Shown here: one piece after another, positions 36,386 to 46,002 of the stretch
Numbering within the stretch: position 1 is the stretch's first letter
Layout of the letters: each line of letters opens with the position of its first letter
Source: CAVWUA01 sp963758025
GTDB lineage: Bacteria > Planctomycetota > Planctomycetia > Isosphaerales > Isosphaeraceae
Assembly (NCBI GenBank): GCA_963758025.1
Contig: CAVWUA010000016.1
Location: 310,001 to 374,000, forward strand
DNA: 64,000 nucleotides
Direction: 5' to 3'
Made by a program: the position numbers and the translations under genes
The notes under the pieces: generated by a model
What the model was told of the DNA's origin: nothing
The model's input: the letters and a program-made list of their open reading frames with translations, nothing else
Databases searched by the model: none

Positions 36386-37544
36386 ATGGACGTCCTGATC
36401 CTCGGCGCCAGTGCGCGGGCCGCGGCCCATTCCGCCCGTCGGAGTGGCCTGGTTCCCGTGGCGGTGGACCTGTTCGGCGATCGGGATTTGACCGCGATCG
36501 CAAGAACCTCCCGGCGCATCGATCCGGCCGCGTATCCGCGGGGCCTCGACGCGCTGGCCGAAGAGCTTTCCAACCGGCCCCTGGCTCTACACCGGGGCGA
36601 TCGAGAACGACCCGGATCTTGTCGATCGGCTGGCCCGCCGGCGGCCCCTCTGGGGCAATCCCGGCCCGGTTCTCCGTCGCGTGCGCGACCCGTTCCTCGT
36701 GGCCGACGCCCTGAAACGCGCGGGCGTTCCCTGTCCGGCGGTGCGCGAGTCGGCCCGGGGCCTTCCGCGCGACGGCTCGTGGCTCTGGAAACCGCGCTCC
36801 TCGGCGGGAGGTCGGAGAATCCGGCCGGTCCGACCGGGGGATGATCCCCTGTCCGTGCCGCACTACGTTCAGGAACGGATCGCGGGGGTTCCCCTGTCGG
36901 CCATCTGGATCGGCCAGGAGGGGGAGGCGACCCTGGTGGGGGTGACCTGGCAATGGACCGGTCGGCCCGGGTCGCCCTTTGTGTATCGTGGGAGCATCGG
37001 CCCCTGGCCACTCGCGCCGGAGGAACGCGCGCGCATGGCCGCGCTGGGGGGGGCCGTCGCGGGCGCGTTCCGTCTGACGGGCCTCTTCGGGATCGACCTG
37101 ATCCTCCGCGACGGCATTCCCTGGCCGGTCGAGATCAACCCGCGCTACACGGCCTCGGTGGAGGTTCTGGAACTGGCCCTCGGCCGCGCCTTGCTGGCCG
37201 AGCACCGCGCCGCTTGCGAACGGGAGGCGCCGCCCGCCCCTTTGCCGTCGAGCCCCCGGCGTCGCGGCGTTGTCGGCAAGCTGATCCTGTACGCCAGGCA
37301 CCCTGGCCGGTTCCCCGGATCGTATCGCTGGCGTCCTCCGGATCTCTCCGGCTTCCGGGTCCCGACCGTGGCCGACGTGCCGGAACCGGGAACCCCGTTT
37401 CACGAGGGGGAGCCCGTGCTGACGCTCCTGGCCCGGGCGCCGAGCGTGGCGCGTTGCCGGGAGCGTCTCCTGAGAAAACAGGCGGTCTGGGAACGGAAAT
37501 TGTGGAATGCGCTCGATCCTGGCAAACTTGAGGAGGGTCTTTGA
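36386..37544 (+). CDS. ATP-grasp domain protein (frameshifted)
   Basis: A cytoplasmic ATP-grasp ligase of about 385 residues. The N-terminus VLILGASARAAAHSARRSG is the usual nucleotide-fold start of this superfamily. One extra C near 36581 breaks the frame; removal gives NRPWLYTGAIENDPDLVDRL. The lid and binding regions follow: WLWKPRSSAGGRRIRPV (ATP phosphate loop), YVQERIAGVPLSAIWIG, and GLFGIDLILRDGIPWPVEINPRYTASVE with the metal-binding D, E and N residues. The product is unknown. In planctomycetes similar ATP-grasp proteins occur near tetrahydromethanopterin genes, but none is present here. It precedes the zinc peptidase gene by 83 bases. Confidence 0.75.
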
Positions 37545-37627
37545 CGTAAAAGAGGAAGCGTAGGGGATAACCTGGCGGCCGATGCGCCGCGTCTCCGTTT
37601 GCTCGCTGGACCGAGAGAACAACGAAC

Positions 37628-38327
37628 ATGCCGATTTTTGATCCACTGTATTTCCTGCTGCTGGCCCCGGGCCTGTTGCTGGCCGGCGTGGGCTCAGTCT
37701 CGCGTCTCCTCGGCGTTTTCCAGGGCCTCCCAGGTTCCCTCGTCCTCGGGCATCACCGGGGCTCAGGCCGCGGCGGAGATCATGCGGGCCGAGGGCGTTC
37801 ATGACGTGCGGATCGAGCCGGTCGCCGGGATGTTGAGCGATCACTACGACCCCAGCCACAAGGTCTTGCGGCTTTCCGAGAAGGTGTACGGGAATCGTTC
37901 GCTCGCCGCGCTGGGTGTCGCGGCGCACGAGGCGGGGCATGCGATCCAGGATGCGAACCATTACTCGCCGCTGGTCGTGCGGAACCTGCTGGTGCCGGCC
38001 GCGAGCCTCGGGTCAAACGCCGCCTGGATTGTCTTCGTCGCGGGCCTCATGCTGGGTTTCGCCAAGCTGATGATCGTCGGCATGGCCCTGTTCTCGGCGG
38101 TGGTGATCTTCCAGCTCGTGAATCTGCCGGTCGAGTACGACGCCAGCCGACGCGCCCGCCATGCCTTGCAGATGACGGGGCTGGTCAGTCCCCAGGAAGA
38201 TCAGACGGTGGGACGCGTTCTGAACGCCGCCGCGCTGACGTACGTCGCCGCGACGTTGACGAGCGTTCTGACGCTCCTCTACTTCGTGATCCGCTCGGGC
38301 CTGCTCGGCGGCAGCCGCGACGATTGA
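37628..38327 (+). CDS. Membrane zinc metallopeptidase, YugP type (frameshifted)
   Basis: A membrane protein of about 232 residues in the Zn-peptidase 2 (YugP, PF04298) family. The ATG at 37628 gives MPIFDPLYFLLLAPGLLLA; one extra base near 37684 must be removed to continue as AWAQSRVSSAFSRASQVPSS. The zinc site HEAGH lies in GVAAHEAGHAIQDANHYSPL. DHYDPSHKVLRLSEKVYGNRS and LPVEYDASRRARHAL are also characteristic. Three hydrophobic segments follow the active site. Family members have no well-defined substrate. The tandem TTCG-hairpin repeats start 50 bases after the stop. Confidence 0.85.
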
Positions 38328-38380
38328 GCGTTTCGTTGCGTTCCGAAGGGACGACGTAAGGCCATGCGGGGGATGGGCTT

Positions 38381-38609
38381 CTGTCGCCCCTTCGGGGCTG
38401 GAAGAGGGGGTCTCGCGTTTGGCGGTTTCCAGGGGCTGACGCCCGCTGGCTATGAACTGCCGCCCCTTCGGGGCTGGAAGACGGTTGCTGGCCTCTTCGG
38501 GTCTCGCGTTTGGCGGTTTCCAGGGGCTGACGCCCGCTGGCTATGAACTACCGCCCCTTCGGGGCTGGAAGACGGCTGGCTATGAACTGCCGCCCCTTCG
38601 GGCTGGAAG
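38381..38609. repeat. Tandem repeats with CCCC-TTCG-GGG hairpins
   Basis: Four copies of CGCCCCTTCGGGGCTGGAAG begin at 38385, 38461, 38552 and 38591; the last lacks one G. Each contains a stem closed by TTCG, the very stable tetraloop. A 49-base segment (starting GTCTCGCGTTTGGCGGTTTC) is repeated exactly at 38410-38458 and 38501-38549, giving a 91-base period. A shorter third unit follows. It lies between the zinc peptidase gene and the frameshift-rich stretch. Confidence 0.85.
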
Positions 38610-38689
38610 AGGTTGCTTTCCAGGTAGCCGTTGAGGGACGCCACGGATGGATCGTTTCGGGCGGGTTGATTCTGGAGTGCCCGAGACGA

Positions 38690-40568
38690 TCAGAGACTCT
38701 TGAGGTACGCGATCAGGTCGTCGAGTTCCTGCGTCGGTCAGCGCGCCGAGGCCGGTGACGACTTCGGGGCTGTGGTCGCCGGTGAGGGCCTCGCGGAGGG
38801 TCTTCGCCGCGGCCGTCGTGGAGGTAGGGGTCCTTGTCGTAGACGCCGCGGAGCGACGGCGGGTTGTAGCCCTCGTAGCACGTCGCCGCGTTCTTCCAGG
38901 CCGACGGTCGTGGATCTTGCCGTCGGTGAACTCGGGGCCGCCGTGGCAGGTGTTGCAGGCGGCCTTCGCGGACTGGAAGACGGCCTCGCCGCGCTTCGCG
39001 GCTCGGAGAGAGCGAGCCGTCCGGCTCGCGGTAGGGGTTGCGGCGGGTAGTCGAGCGTCTTCGAGGAACGCCACGAGCGCCTCGACCTCGCTCGGGCTGA
39101 GGCTGCGGCCCCTGCATGCTCTTGGTGAACGACTCGACCATGGCGTCGTCGAGGCTCGTCTGCCAGCCGTGCCAGGTCCAGGGGCCGGTCTGCGCGACGC
39201 CGGCGGAGGGTCGGCACCTTCTTGCGGCTCCGGGTGTGGGCGGTGCTGAGGTCCTGCCAGCCGTCGTTCAGCGTGTCGAAGTCGCGGCCGTTGGTGTGGC
39301 CGTCGCTGTGGCAGGTGTTGCAGCTGTACCACTGGTTGAACGACCGGTCGGCGTCGTGGAAGAGGATCTCGCCCCGGCGGTCCAGCGACAGTTCGCTCGG
39401 GCCCGCCGAGCGGGATCGTCTGCGACCAGCGACGCCGATCTCGGCATCGACCACCTGCACGGCGTCGGCCAGGTAGTTGGCGACGTAGAGCGTCTTGCCG
39501 TCGGGGGCGAAGGCCAGCTCGGTCGGCCGACCGCCCAGCGTCGACGCGGCGGAACCGCTCGTCGTCGTTCGAGCAGGTCGGCGGCGATCAGGTCGCGCGA
39601 GCCGTCGGGAACGCCAGGGGAGCGCGCTGCAGGTCGGTGCGGAAGAGCATGACTTCATGCGTTCCGCCGCAGGCGACGGCGATGAAGTCGCCCGTCGGGG
39701 CTGATCGCCGCGCCGTGGGCGTCGCCGACGGCCTTGCCCTGGGGGTCGAGCGAGAGCGTCTGCGAACGGTTCGGACCCGTCCAGGGGAACGCGGGTCAAG
39801 CGCTGGCCGAGCACCCAGCCGAGGTCGATGTTATTCGCGGGTCGTGGCGAACCCGCGGTTCCGCATGTTGGCGACGTAGCGCGTACTGTCCATCCGGGTC
39901 GATGGCGACCTGGCGGAGGTTGTCCCCCTCGATCGGGATCGACCGCTCGACCGTCCAGTCGACCGGTCGAGATCACGCTGACACGATCTCGCGACGGTGC
40001 GTTGCCGACGAGCGAGCGTCGAGCCGTCGGGGGACAGGGCGATCCCGCGCGGCTCGCGGCCGACGGTCAGCCGGCCCGTGACCTTCCGGTCGTCGAGGTC
40101 GACGCGGACGACCTCGTTGCTCACGCCCGACGGCGACGTAAGCCGTCTTGCCGTCGTGCGTGAGGACCACGCCGCGCGGCTCGGGGCCGACCTCGACCCG
40201 GCCGGCGACCTCCAGGCCGATCCGGGCCGACGTCGAGGATCGGCGAGGTCGTAGCCGTACCAGTGCGTGACGACCGCGCGGCGGCCGTCGGTCGGAGATC
40301 GCGACGCCGGCGGGCTTCTCGCCCGGTGGGGATCTCGTCGAGCACCGGCGCCGGATCCGGGTCGACCAGCGAGACCGAGCCCGACGTCTGGTTGGCCGTG
40401 AGCAGCCGCGAGCCGTCGGCCGAGAGCGCCAGGGCGATCGGCGAGCGGTGCGGCTCGCCGTCCTGCTTCGGCGACGCCGGGTCGCCCGAAGCGGCGAACG
40501 CCAGCGAGGCGGCCAGGCCGAGCGGCACGAGCAGAGCCAGGGCGAGAGGGTCGAGCTCGGGTCCGCAT
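38690..40568 (-). CDS. Secreted YVTN beta-propeller / di-haem cytochrome (many frameshifts)
   Basis: Piecing frames together gives a secreted protein of about 600 residues. A signal-like start is followed by SPIALALSADGSRLLTANQT, VGPEPRGVVLTHDGKTAYVA and VGREPRGIALSPDG, which are YVTN beta-propeller repeats. The C-terminal half carries two c-type haem motifs, SCNTCHSDGHTNGRDF and ACNTCHGGPEFTDGK, as in MauG/cytochrome-c-peroxidase-like proteins, and ends ALTDAELDDLIAYLKSL if one base is removed near 38731. At least one shift occurs about every 60 bases, almost all resolved by deleting a base. The start at 40568 is tentative. The protein probably works in periplasmic electron transfer. Confidence 0.7.
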
Positions 40569-40704
40569 CACCGTGCACGCTCCGTGGGAGAAAGGTCCGA
40601 TCGAGGAATGAGGGCGGATCAAGGCGGCGGGCATCCGGCAAGCGATCGTCCTCGCCAGCATAGCGGAGGCCCAAGCGCCTCGGCAAGTCGACCCGATGGC
40701 AGGT

Positions 40705-42434
40705 CTACATGCGGTCGACGACCTCGATCCCAAGCAGGTCGAGGCCGAACCGCAAGGTCCGGCCGTCAGGTCGCAGAGGGCCAGGCGGCTGTCGCGGCGC
40801 TCGGCGGACTCGGCCTTCAGAACCGGGCATTCCTCGAAGAACGTGCTGAACGCGTTGGCCAGGTCGAACAGGTAATCGGTCAGGACGTTCGGCTTCAGCT
40901 CGGCGGCGGCCAGCTCCAGCACCTCGGGCAGCCGGAGCAAGCCGGACGCCGAGCGCCCGCTCGGCCGGGTGCGTCAGCAGGATCGCGGGCCGGGCGTCGC
41001 GGATCGACCTCGGCGTCGACCTCCCCCTTGCGGAAGATGCTCCGGATCCGGGCGTAGGCGTACTGGAGATAGGTCGCCGGTGTTGCCGTTCATGGCCAGC
41101 ATTTTTTTCCAGTCGAAGACGTAGTCGCTGAGCCGGTTCTGCGACAGGTCGGCGTACTTGATCGCCCCCAGGCCGACGACCTCGGCGACGCTGCCGCTGC
41201 TGCGTCCGGGTCGAGGTCGGGGCTGTTCTCGTCGACGACCTTGCGCGCCTCGGCGACCGCCTCGTCGAGCAGCGACTCCAGGCCGACGACATCCCCGGCG
41301 CGGGTCTTGAACGGGCGGCGGTCGGCGCCGAGGATCGTGCCGAAGGCGACGTGCTGGAGGTCCATCGTCGTCGTAGCCCCACTTCCGGGCGACGTCGAAG
41401 AGCTGCTTGAAGTGGTCCCCCTGGCGGTGATCGACGACGTAGAGGACCTGGTCGGGGTTCCACGTCTCGCTCGCGGTACTGGATCGTCGCCAGGTCGGTC
41501 GTGGCGTAGTTGAACGCCCCGTCGCGCTTGCGGACGATGAACGGGGCCTTCGAGCCCTCGGTGAAGACGACCGTCGCCCCCTCGCTCGGCTCGGCCATGC
41601 CCCTGGCCTTCCAGGTCGTCGACGACGCCGGCGAGCATCGGGTCGTAAAAGCTCTCGCCGAGCTGCGACGTCGAACCGAACGCCGAGGCGGTCGTAGATC
41701 GCCTGCAAGGCGTTCAGGCAGTGGGGCATGAACCGCTCCCAGAGCGCGCGGTTCTCGGGGTCGCCGGCGTGGAGCTTGGCGGTCTCGGCGCGGGCGGCCT
41801 CCTCGACGGCCGCGTCGCCCGCCTTGATCCGCTCCTGGGCCAGCCGGTAGAGCCGCGCCAGCTCGGCGACGGGGTCGGCCTCGTAGGCGGCCTCGTCGCG
41901 GTGGTTCTTCCAGCCCCAGAGGATCATGCCGAACTGCGAGCCCCAGTCGCCCAGGTGGTTGTCGCGGATGACCTTGTGCCCCAGCGCCGCGAAGATCCGG
42001 GCGAGGCTCTCGCCGATGACCGTCGAGCGGATGTGGCCGACGTGCATCGGCTTGGCGACGTTGGGCGAGGAGAAGTCGATCACGACCGTCCTGGGTTCGC
42101 TCGGCGGCGGGCGATGCCGAGCCGTTCGTCGCCCAGCAGGCCCCGCAGAGTCTCCGGCGATCCAGCCGTCGCGCAGGCGGACGTTGAGGAAGCCGGGGCC
42201 GGCGACCTCGGGCGGGTCGGCCAGCGGGTCCAGGTCGACCGCGCGGCGACCTGCTGCGGCCACCTCGCGCGGGTTCTTCTTCGGGGCCTTGGCCAGCGCC
42301 ATGCAGCCGTTGGCCTGGTAGTCGCCGAATTTCGGGTCGGTGCTCGGCCGGACGGCGCCGGCGAACTCGGCCGGGTCGCCCCCCTCGGGCGTGGCGGCGG
42401 CGAAGGCGGACCGCAGGCGATCGAGGACGTTCAT
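40705..42434 (-). CDS. argS: Arginyl-tRNA synthetase (many frameshifts)
   Basis: A class I aminoacyl-tRNA synthetase charging tRNA-Arg. The start at 42434 gives MNVLDRLRSAF. The signature IDFSSPNVAKPMHVGHIRST contains the HIGH-type motif (HVGH), followed by NHLGDWGSQFGMILWG. The central part (VLYVVDHRQGDHFKQLFDVARKWGY) and the C-terminal anticodon-binding region (NRLSDYVFDWKKMLAMNGNT, ELKPNVLTDYLFDLANAFSTFF, ending GIEVVDRM) are all found, but spread over three frames. Because argS is essential and normally single-copy, the many shifts are best explained as sequence errors. rsfS lies 56 bases upstream on the same strand. Confidence 0.85.
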
Positions 42435-42490
42435 GTCGTCGCAGATCTCAAAGGATCGGAGGGCAGAGGAGCGGAACGGAGCGGAACGAG

Positions 42491-43071
42491 TCACGACTCC
42501 TCGGGTCGTTCCGCTTCGGGTCGTTCCGCTGTCGGCTCGCGGGCGGGCGGGCGCGGGCGGCTCGGGTCCTGCCAGTCGAGCCGGGGGGCGTCGCCCCAGA
42601 TCTCTTCCAGGGCGTAATAGGTCCGGGCCTCTCGGAGAAGACGTGGACGACGAAGTCGCCGTAGTCGATCAGGATCCAGCGCCCTTCCTCGGATCCCTTC
42701 CATGCCGAGCTTCTGCTCGCCGAGCTGCTTCATCTCCGCGTCGATCTCGTTGGCGATCGCGGTGGCGTGGCGCCGGGAGGCGGCCGATGACGATCACGAA
42801 GAAATCGACCAGCGGGGTCTGCCTCGCGGAGGTCGAGCAAGAGGATGTCCTGGCCCCGGTTGTCCTCGGCGATCCGGGCGGCCAATTGCGCGTGTTCCCG
42901 GGCCGTCTCGGCCCGTTGCGGCTGCGAGCGGTTCTGGCCCCCTGGCGGGACGTCATCCTGCGCTACGCGGGTCCCTCGAAGACGTTTCGGCAGTCCGTCC
43001 GACTTCGGGGGGCTGGTCTCGGGTTCGGGTGAGGTCGTGAATTCGGGGTCGCGGTCGTCTGTCTCGGCCAT
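42491..43071 (-). CDS. rsfS: Ribosome silencing factor RsfS (frameshifted)
   Basis: RsfS (Iojap/DUF143) binds ribosomal protein L14 and blocks subunit joining in starvation. The start at 43071 is followed by a variable acidic N-terminal extension of about 60 residues. The domain then reads AARIAEDNRGQDILLLDLRE, TPLVDFFVIVIG, EMKQLGEQKLGMEG and ARTYYALEEIWGDAPRLDW across different frames; at least three shifts are needed. The C-terminus is Pro/Glu/Arg-rich. It lies directly upstream of argS on the minus strand, probably in one transcript. Confidence 0.82.
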
Positions 43072-43380
43072 CGGGTCTCGTCCGGGGAAAGTCCTCGCGT
43101 CGGTCGGCCTGCGTTACGAATGGGGTCGCCCTGGGGTCGATCCGTTGTCCACGGGGACACGGGCGCAGGCCGCCGGGTTCGATCGGGTTCCGTTCCACCC
43201 CTTGATAGTGTACCGAATGGCGGTCCCGATGCCTATTCCCGAACGTCTTTCACGATTGGGTGATAACCGGACCCCCGCGCAACGATAGTGCCTGACGGAA
43301 AGACTCGCCAAGGACAGCCGCTCTCGCCTTCGTGGGCGAGGGACCTTCGCGAGCGACCGACCCTTTTCCGTCGAGGTCAG
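43072..43380. other. Intergenic region between rsfS and a divergent small gene
   Basis: This 309-base divergent region presumably holds both promoters. No palindrome longer than a few bases, RNA gene or supported small gene was seen. Confidence 0.4.
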
Positions 43381-43629
43381 ATGGTCATGCGAACGTACTT
43401 GCGGACGCTGAGCGATCGGCGCGACGAGCACCACGCGGGCTCTCGTCGCGAGGTGCTGGGACGTCGCCGCTGGCTCCTGAGCTGGCGGCGTCATCACGAC
43501 GGTCGCTGGCTCGTCCGGCTTTCCTGCCCCGAGTTCCCCGAGACGGTCGAGCGTTGTTGCCCCACGCGCCGCGAGGCCATCGCCCGCGCCGAGGAGGCCC
43601 TCACCTGGACCTTGCTGACTCTCAATTGA
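43381..43629 (+). CDS. Small basic protein of unknown function
   Basis: An 82-residue protein, rich in Arg, Trp and His (SRREVLGRRRWLLSWRRHHDGRW), ending CCPTRREAIARAEEALTWTLLTLN. The ATG at 43381, with GAGGT about 8 bases upstream, is chosen over a longer frame from 43288 that lacks a site; a second ATG lies at 43387. I recognise no family. The basic first half and short helical end would suit a small nucleic-acid-associated protein, but this is only composition. It precedes the 43694 gene by 64 bases. Confidence 0.5.
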   Translation: MVMRTYLRTLSDRRDEHHAGSRREVLGRRRWLLSWRRHHDGRWLVRLSCPEFPETVERCCPTRREAIARAEEALTWTLLTLN

Positions 43630-43693
43630 GCCGCGGACATTTTCATCCTACCTACCGGCGAATCCACTTTCGACACACCTTGTGGAGCCAACG

Positions 43694-44794
43694 ATGGCCT
43701 TGAATCCGTTGCGTGAGGCCCTGGGCCGGTCCGGCCTGACGGCCTATCATCTGGAAACCCCGTTCAAGGCGGAAGCCGACGCGGCCCTGGCTGGCTTTGA
43801 GACGCTGCGATCGGACCTGGAGCGTCGCGTTCGGCGGGGCGACCTGACCACCAAGAACGCTCGCGAGCAGGCGCGACAGGCCGCCCAGTCGCTGCGGGAC
43901 GCCTTGCTGATGAAGGCTCGCGCGTTCAGCCCGGTCCCCCGTCCCTTTCTGGACCGGCTGGTTGAGGTTTCGGAACGTCGCAAGCAGGCCCGCGAACGTC
44001 AGACCCTCGATAGCCTTCAGCGCGAGACGAATCGTTTGCTCCGCCAGACCCTGATCGAGCAGCAGCTCATCACCCGCGCCGAGGAGTTCGCCGCGAAAAC
44101 CTTCACCCGGTCGATGACGGGTGGGCCGCCGGCGCCGACGCTGGACAGTCTCCTGGACTTCCACGAGCAAATGACGAGGGCGGGGGACGAGGCGGCGCGG
44201 GAGTGGGCGCGCCGACAACTCGACGCCATGCGGCCGCAGGTCTTCGACGAGGAGGACCAGCGTCGGATCGATCTGGCGTGCGATCGCCCCGACCAGATCA
44301 ACCCCCGGATCGTCGGCCGTTACGTGGAATCGCTCCGCGAGCGCGATGCGCTCGGCCTGGAGGAATTCGTCGCGCAAGCCATCGAGAGCCGCGACGCCAG
44401 CGCCTGTGCCGCCGCGTTCCTGCTGGCTCGCGAGGCCCCCGAAGGGTCGGCCGTCCGCTGGGTCCGCCTGGTTCTGGAGAACGTGAAGGAGTTCCCCGAC
44501 CGCGCCCTGGACACGCTGCGGACGTGGGAGGCCGAAGCCCGCCGCGCCGATGCCGAGGCCGCCCTCGCCAGCGCTGAATATTGCATCGCCCTGGCCGATG
44601 CCGAGGCCGACTTCCCCCACCTGGAAGCCCCCAGCCGCGCGGACCTGGAGCGCCAGGCGCGGTTCGAGGCGCGCCCCGTCGCTCAACCCGATCAACCGAT
44701 CGGCCTGAACCTCCAGCGCCGGGGCCTTTTCCCCGACGAGTTCCCCATGCTCGACGCCACCGCGTCCGACGAGTCATCGGTCGAGATCGCCTGA
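43694..44794 (+). CDS. Helical protein of unknown function
   Basis: A 366-residue soluble protein, predicted almost entirely helical. The ATG at 43694 has GTGGAG just upstream. Long charged helices include FETLRSDLERRVRRGDLTTK, KARAFSPVPRPFLDRLVEVS and AEEFAAKTFTRSMTGG; the C-terminus is acidic (FPMLDATASDESSVEIA). There is no signal peptide, membrane segment or catalytic motif that I can recognise. It follows a small basic-protein gene on the same strand. A structural, scaffolding or phage-derived protein is possible but not supported by any neighbour. Confidence 0.6.
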   Translation: MALNPLREALGRSGLTAYHLETPFKAEADAALAGFETLRSDLERRVRRGDLTTKNAREQARQAAQSLRDALLMKARAFSPVPRPFLDRLVEVSERRKQARERQTLDSLQRETNRLLRQTLIEQQLITRAEEFAAKTFTRSMTGGPPAPTLDSLLDFHEQMTRAGDEAAREWARRQLDAMRPQVFDEEDQRRIDLACDRPDQINPRIVGRYVESLRERDALGLEEFVAQAIESRDASACAAAFLLAREAPEGSAVRWVRLVLENVKEFPDRALDTLRTWEAEARRADAEAALASAEYCIALADAEADFPHLEAPSRADLERQARFEARPVAQPDQPIGLNLQRRGLFPDEFPMLDATASDESSVEIA

Positions 44795-45123
44795 AATCGA
44801 GCCTCGGCTCCACGCGGAGCGTGGGAATGAGAATGTCTAATTAATTCATAAGTATCTCATTAAACTAGAGGTTACGCGGAATTCAACGGGTGGGCGCCGC
44901 CCCTTCGGGACGAACCGCGTAACTCCTAAACAAAATCGTTCTTCTGGATGGGATGAGGCCCCGGGGCGACGCCGCCACGGCGCATCCCTTTCACGACCTC
45001 GTGGAAGCGATCGGCGATGACGCGGCTCATCCTGTCCGGGGAACGTCTTCTGGTTTTCGCATTAAAACATACATAAAAACCGAATCGTGCTTGTGAGGCC
45101 GACATGGTCGAGATAACGGAGGA
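44795..45123. other. Low-GC intergenic region
   Basis: This 329-base gap has a short low-GC tract (TAATTCATAAGTATCTCATT at about 44841) unlike its surroundings. It also contains a 9-bp inverted repeat, GTTACGCGG...CCGCGTAAC, around a CGCCCCTTCGGG hairpin at about 44870-44925, reminiscent of the TTCG repeats at 38.4 kb. No gene is supported. Confidence 0.45.
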
Positions 45124-45855
45124 GTGGTGCGTGTTTTGAAGGCCGTGGCGGGTGGTCCGCTGGCCTGGAGCACGCCGAGGGAAGTGGCCGAGGCGCTCGG
45201 CGACGGTGTCGAGCAGACGACCGACACGCTGGCCAGCTTGAACGTGGCGGGCTGGGTCGACGTCTGGGAACGGGAGGAGGGGCTGGTCGTGACGTTGTCC
45301 GCCCTGGCCGCCGAGCGGCTGGGGCTGCGGCTGGTCGAGTACGGCCGGCTGGAACTGCCGCGCTGGGTTTCTCTGAACGATCACGAGCCGTATCCGATGC
45401 GTGCGCGGCGCGTCCTGAGCGGGACGCGTTCCGCCGAGCTGGAGTTTCTGTTCGATCCCTATCCCTCGCCCGACGAGGCGGCCGAGGCGGCCGAGGCGAT
45501 CGCGTCGGACGGCAAGCTCGACCGTCGGCCGACGCTGATCGTGGGGCAGGGTTTGACGCCCTGGCCAGGGCCGGAGGAGGGGCGGGACCGGTCTTGCCCG
45601 GCCTGCGGCGATGCGTATCTGCCGACGCATGCCTACTGTCTCCACTGCGACCGCTCGGGACGCGACCTGCCGGAAACGGCGGATGTCGGGAACGGGTGTG
45701 GCGGTTGCCCCGGCCGGCGACGCGCGATGGCGTCAGGGACGAATGCCCGCCGTCACCGCGCGGGGTTATGCCGTCGCAAGGCGCGCCGGCGTGCCCGGCT
45801 CCAGACGCTGGCGAACGGGGGCCGAGCGGCCTCGCGGACCCAGACCAAAGATTGA
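45124..45855 (+). CDS. Winged-helix-like protein with a zinc ribbon
   Basis: A protein of up to 243 residues. The N-terminal 70 residues (PLAWSTPREVAEALGDGVEQ then TTDTLASLNVAGWVDVWERE) look like a winged-helix domain, with a recognition helix and a DVWE wing. Near residue 160 there is CPACGDAYLPTHAYCLHC, a four-cysteine zinc ribbon. The remaining C-terminus is Arg-rich and low in complexity, and may be out of frame because of an undetected indel. GGAGGA at 45118 is too close to the first GTG, so the TTG at 45136 is an alternative start. A DNA-binding role is inferred from the fold only. Confidence 0.5.
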   Translation: MVRVLKAVAGGPLAWSTPREVAEALGDGVEQTTDTLASLNVAGWVDVWEREEGLVVTLSALAAERLGLRLVEYGRLELPRWVSLNDHEPYPMRARRVLSGTRSAELEFLFDPYPSPDEAAEAAEAIASDGKLDRRPTLIVGQGLTPWPGPEEGRDRSCPACGDAYLPTHAYCLHCDRSGRDLPETADVGNGCGGCPGRRRAMASGTNARRHRAGLCRRKARRRARLQTLANGGRAASRTQTKD

Positions 45856-46002
45856 GCCGGCCTGGCATCTTCCTTGCCTTCTCAGGGATCTCCCGGATAC
45901 GTTTGGGCCATCTCTCCGCCGGATCGAGGCACCCCCGGGACCGACACGGTCGGGCGCCCCGGACGGAGAGACACCCACTTCCTCACCGAAGGAGATTCGA
46001 AC

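Noticed and set aside
44841..44925. Low-GC patch with a dyad considered as a tRNA or attachment site.
   Set aside because: No cloverleaf, T-loop (GGTTCRA) or CCA-type end is present, and no integrase or direct repeat flanks it.
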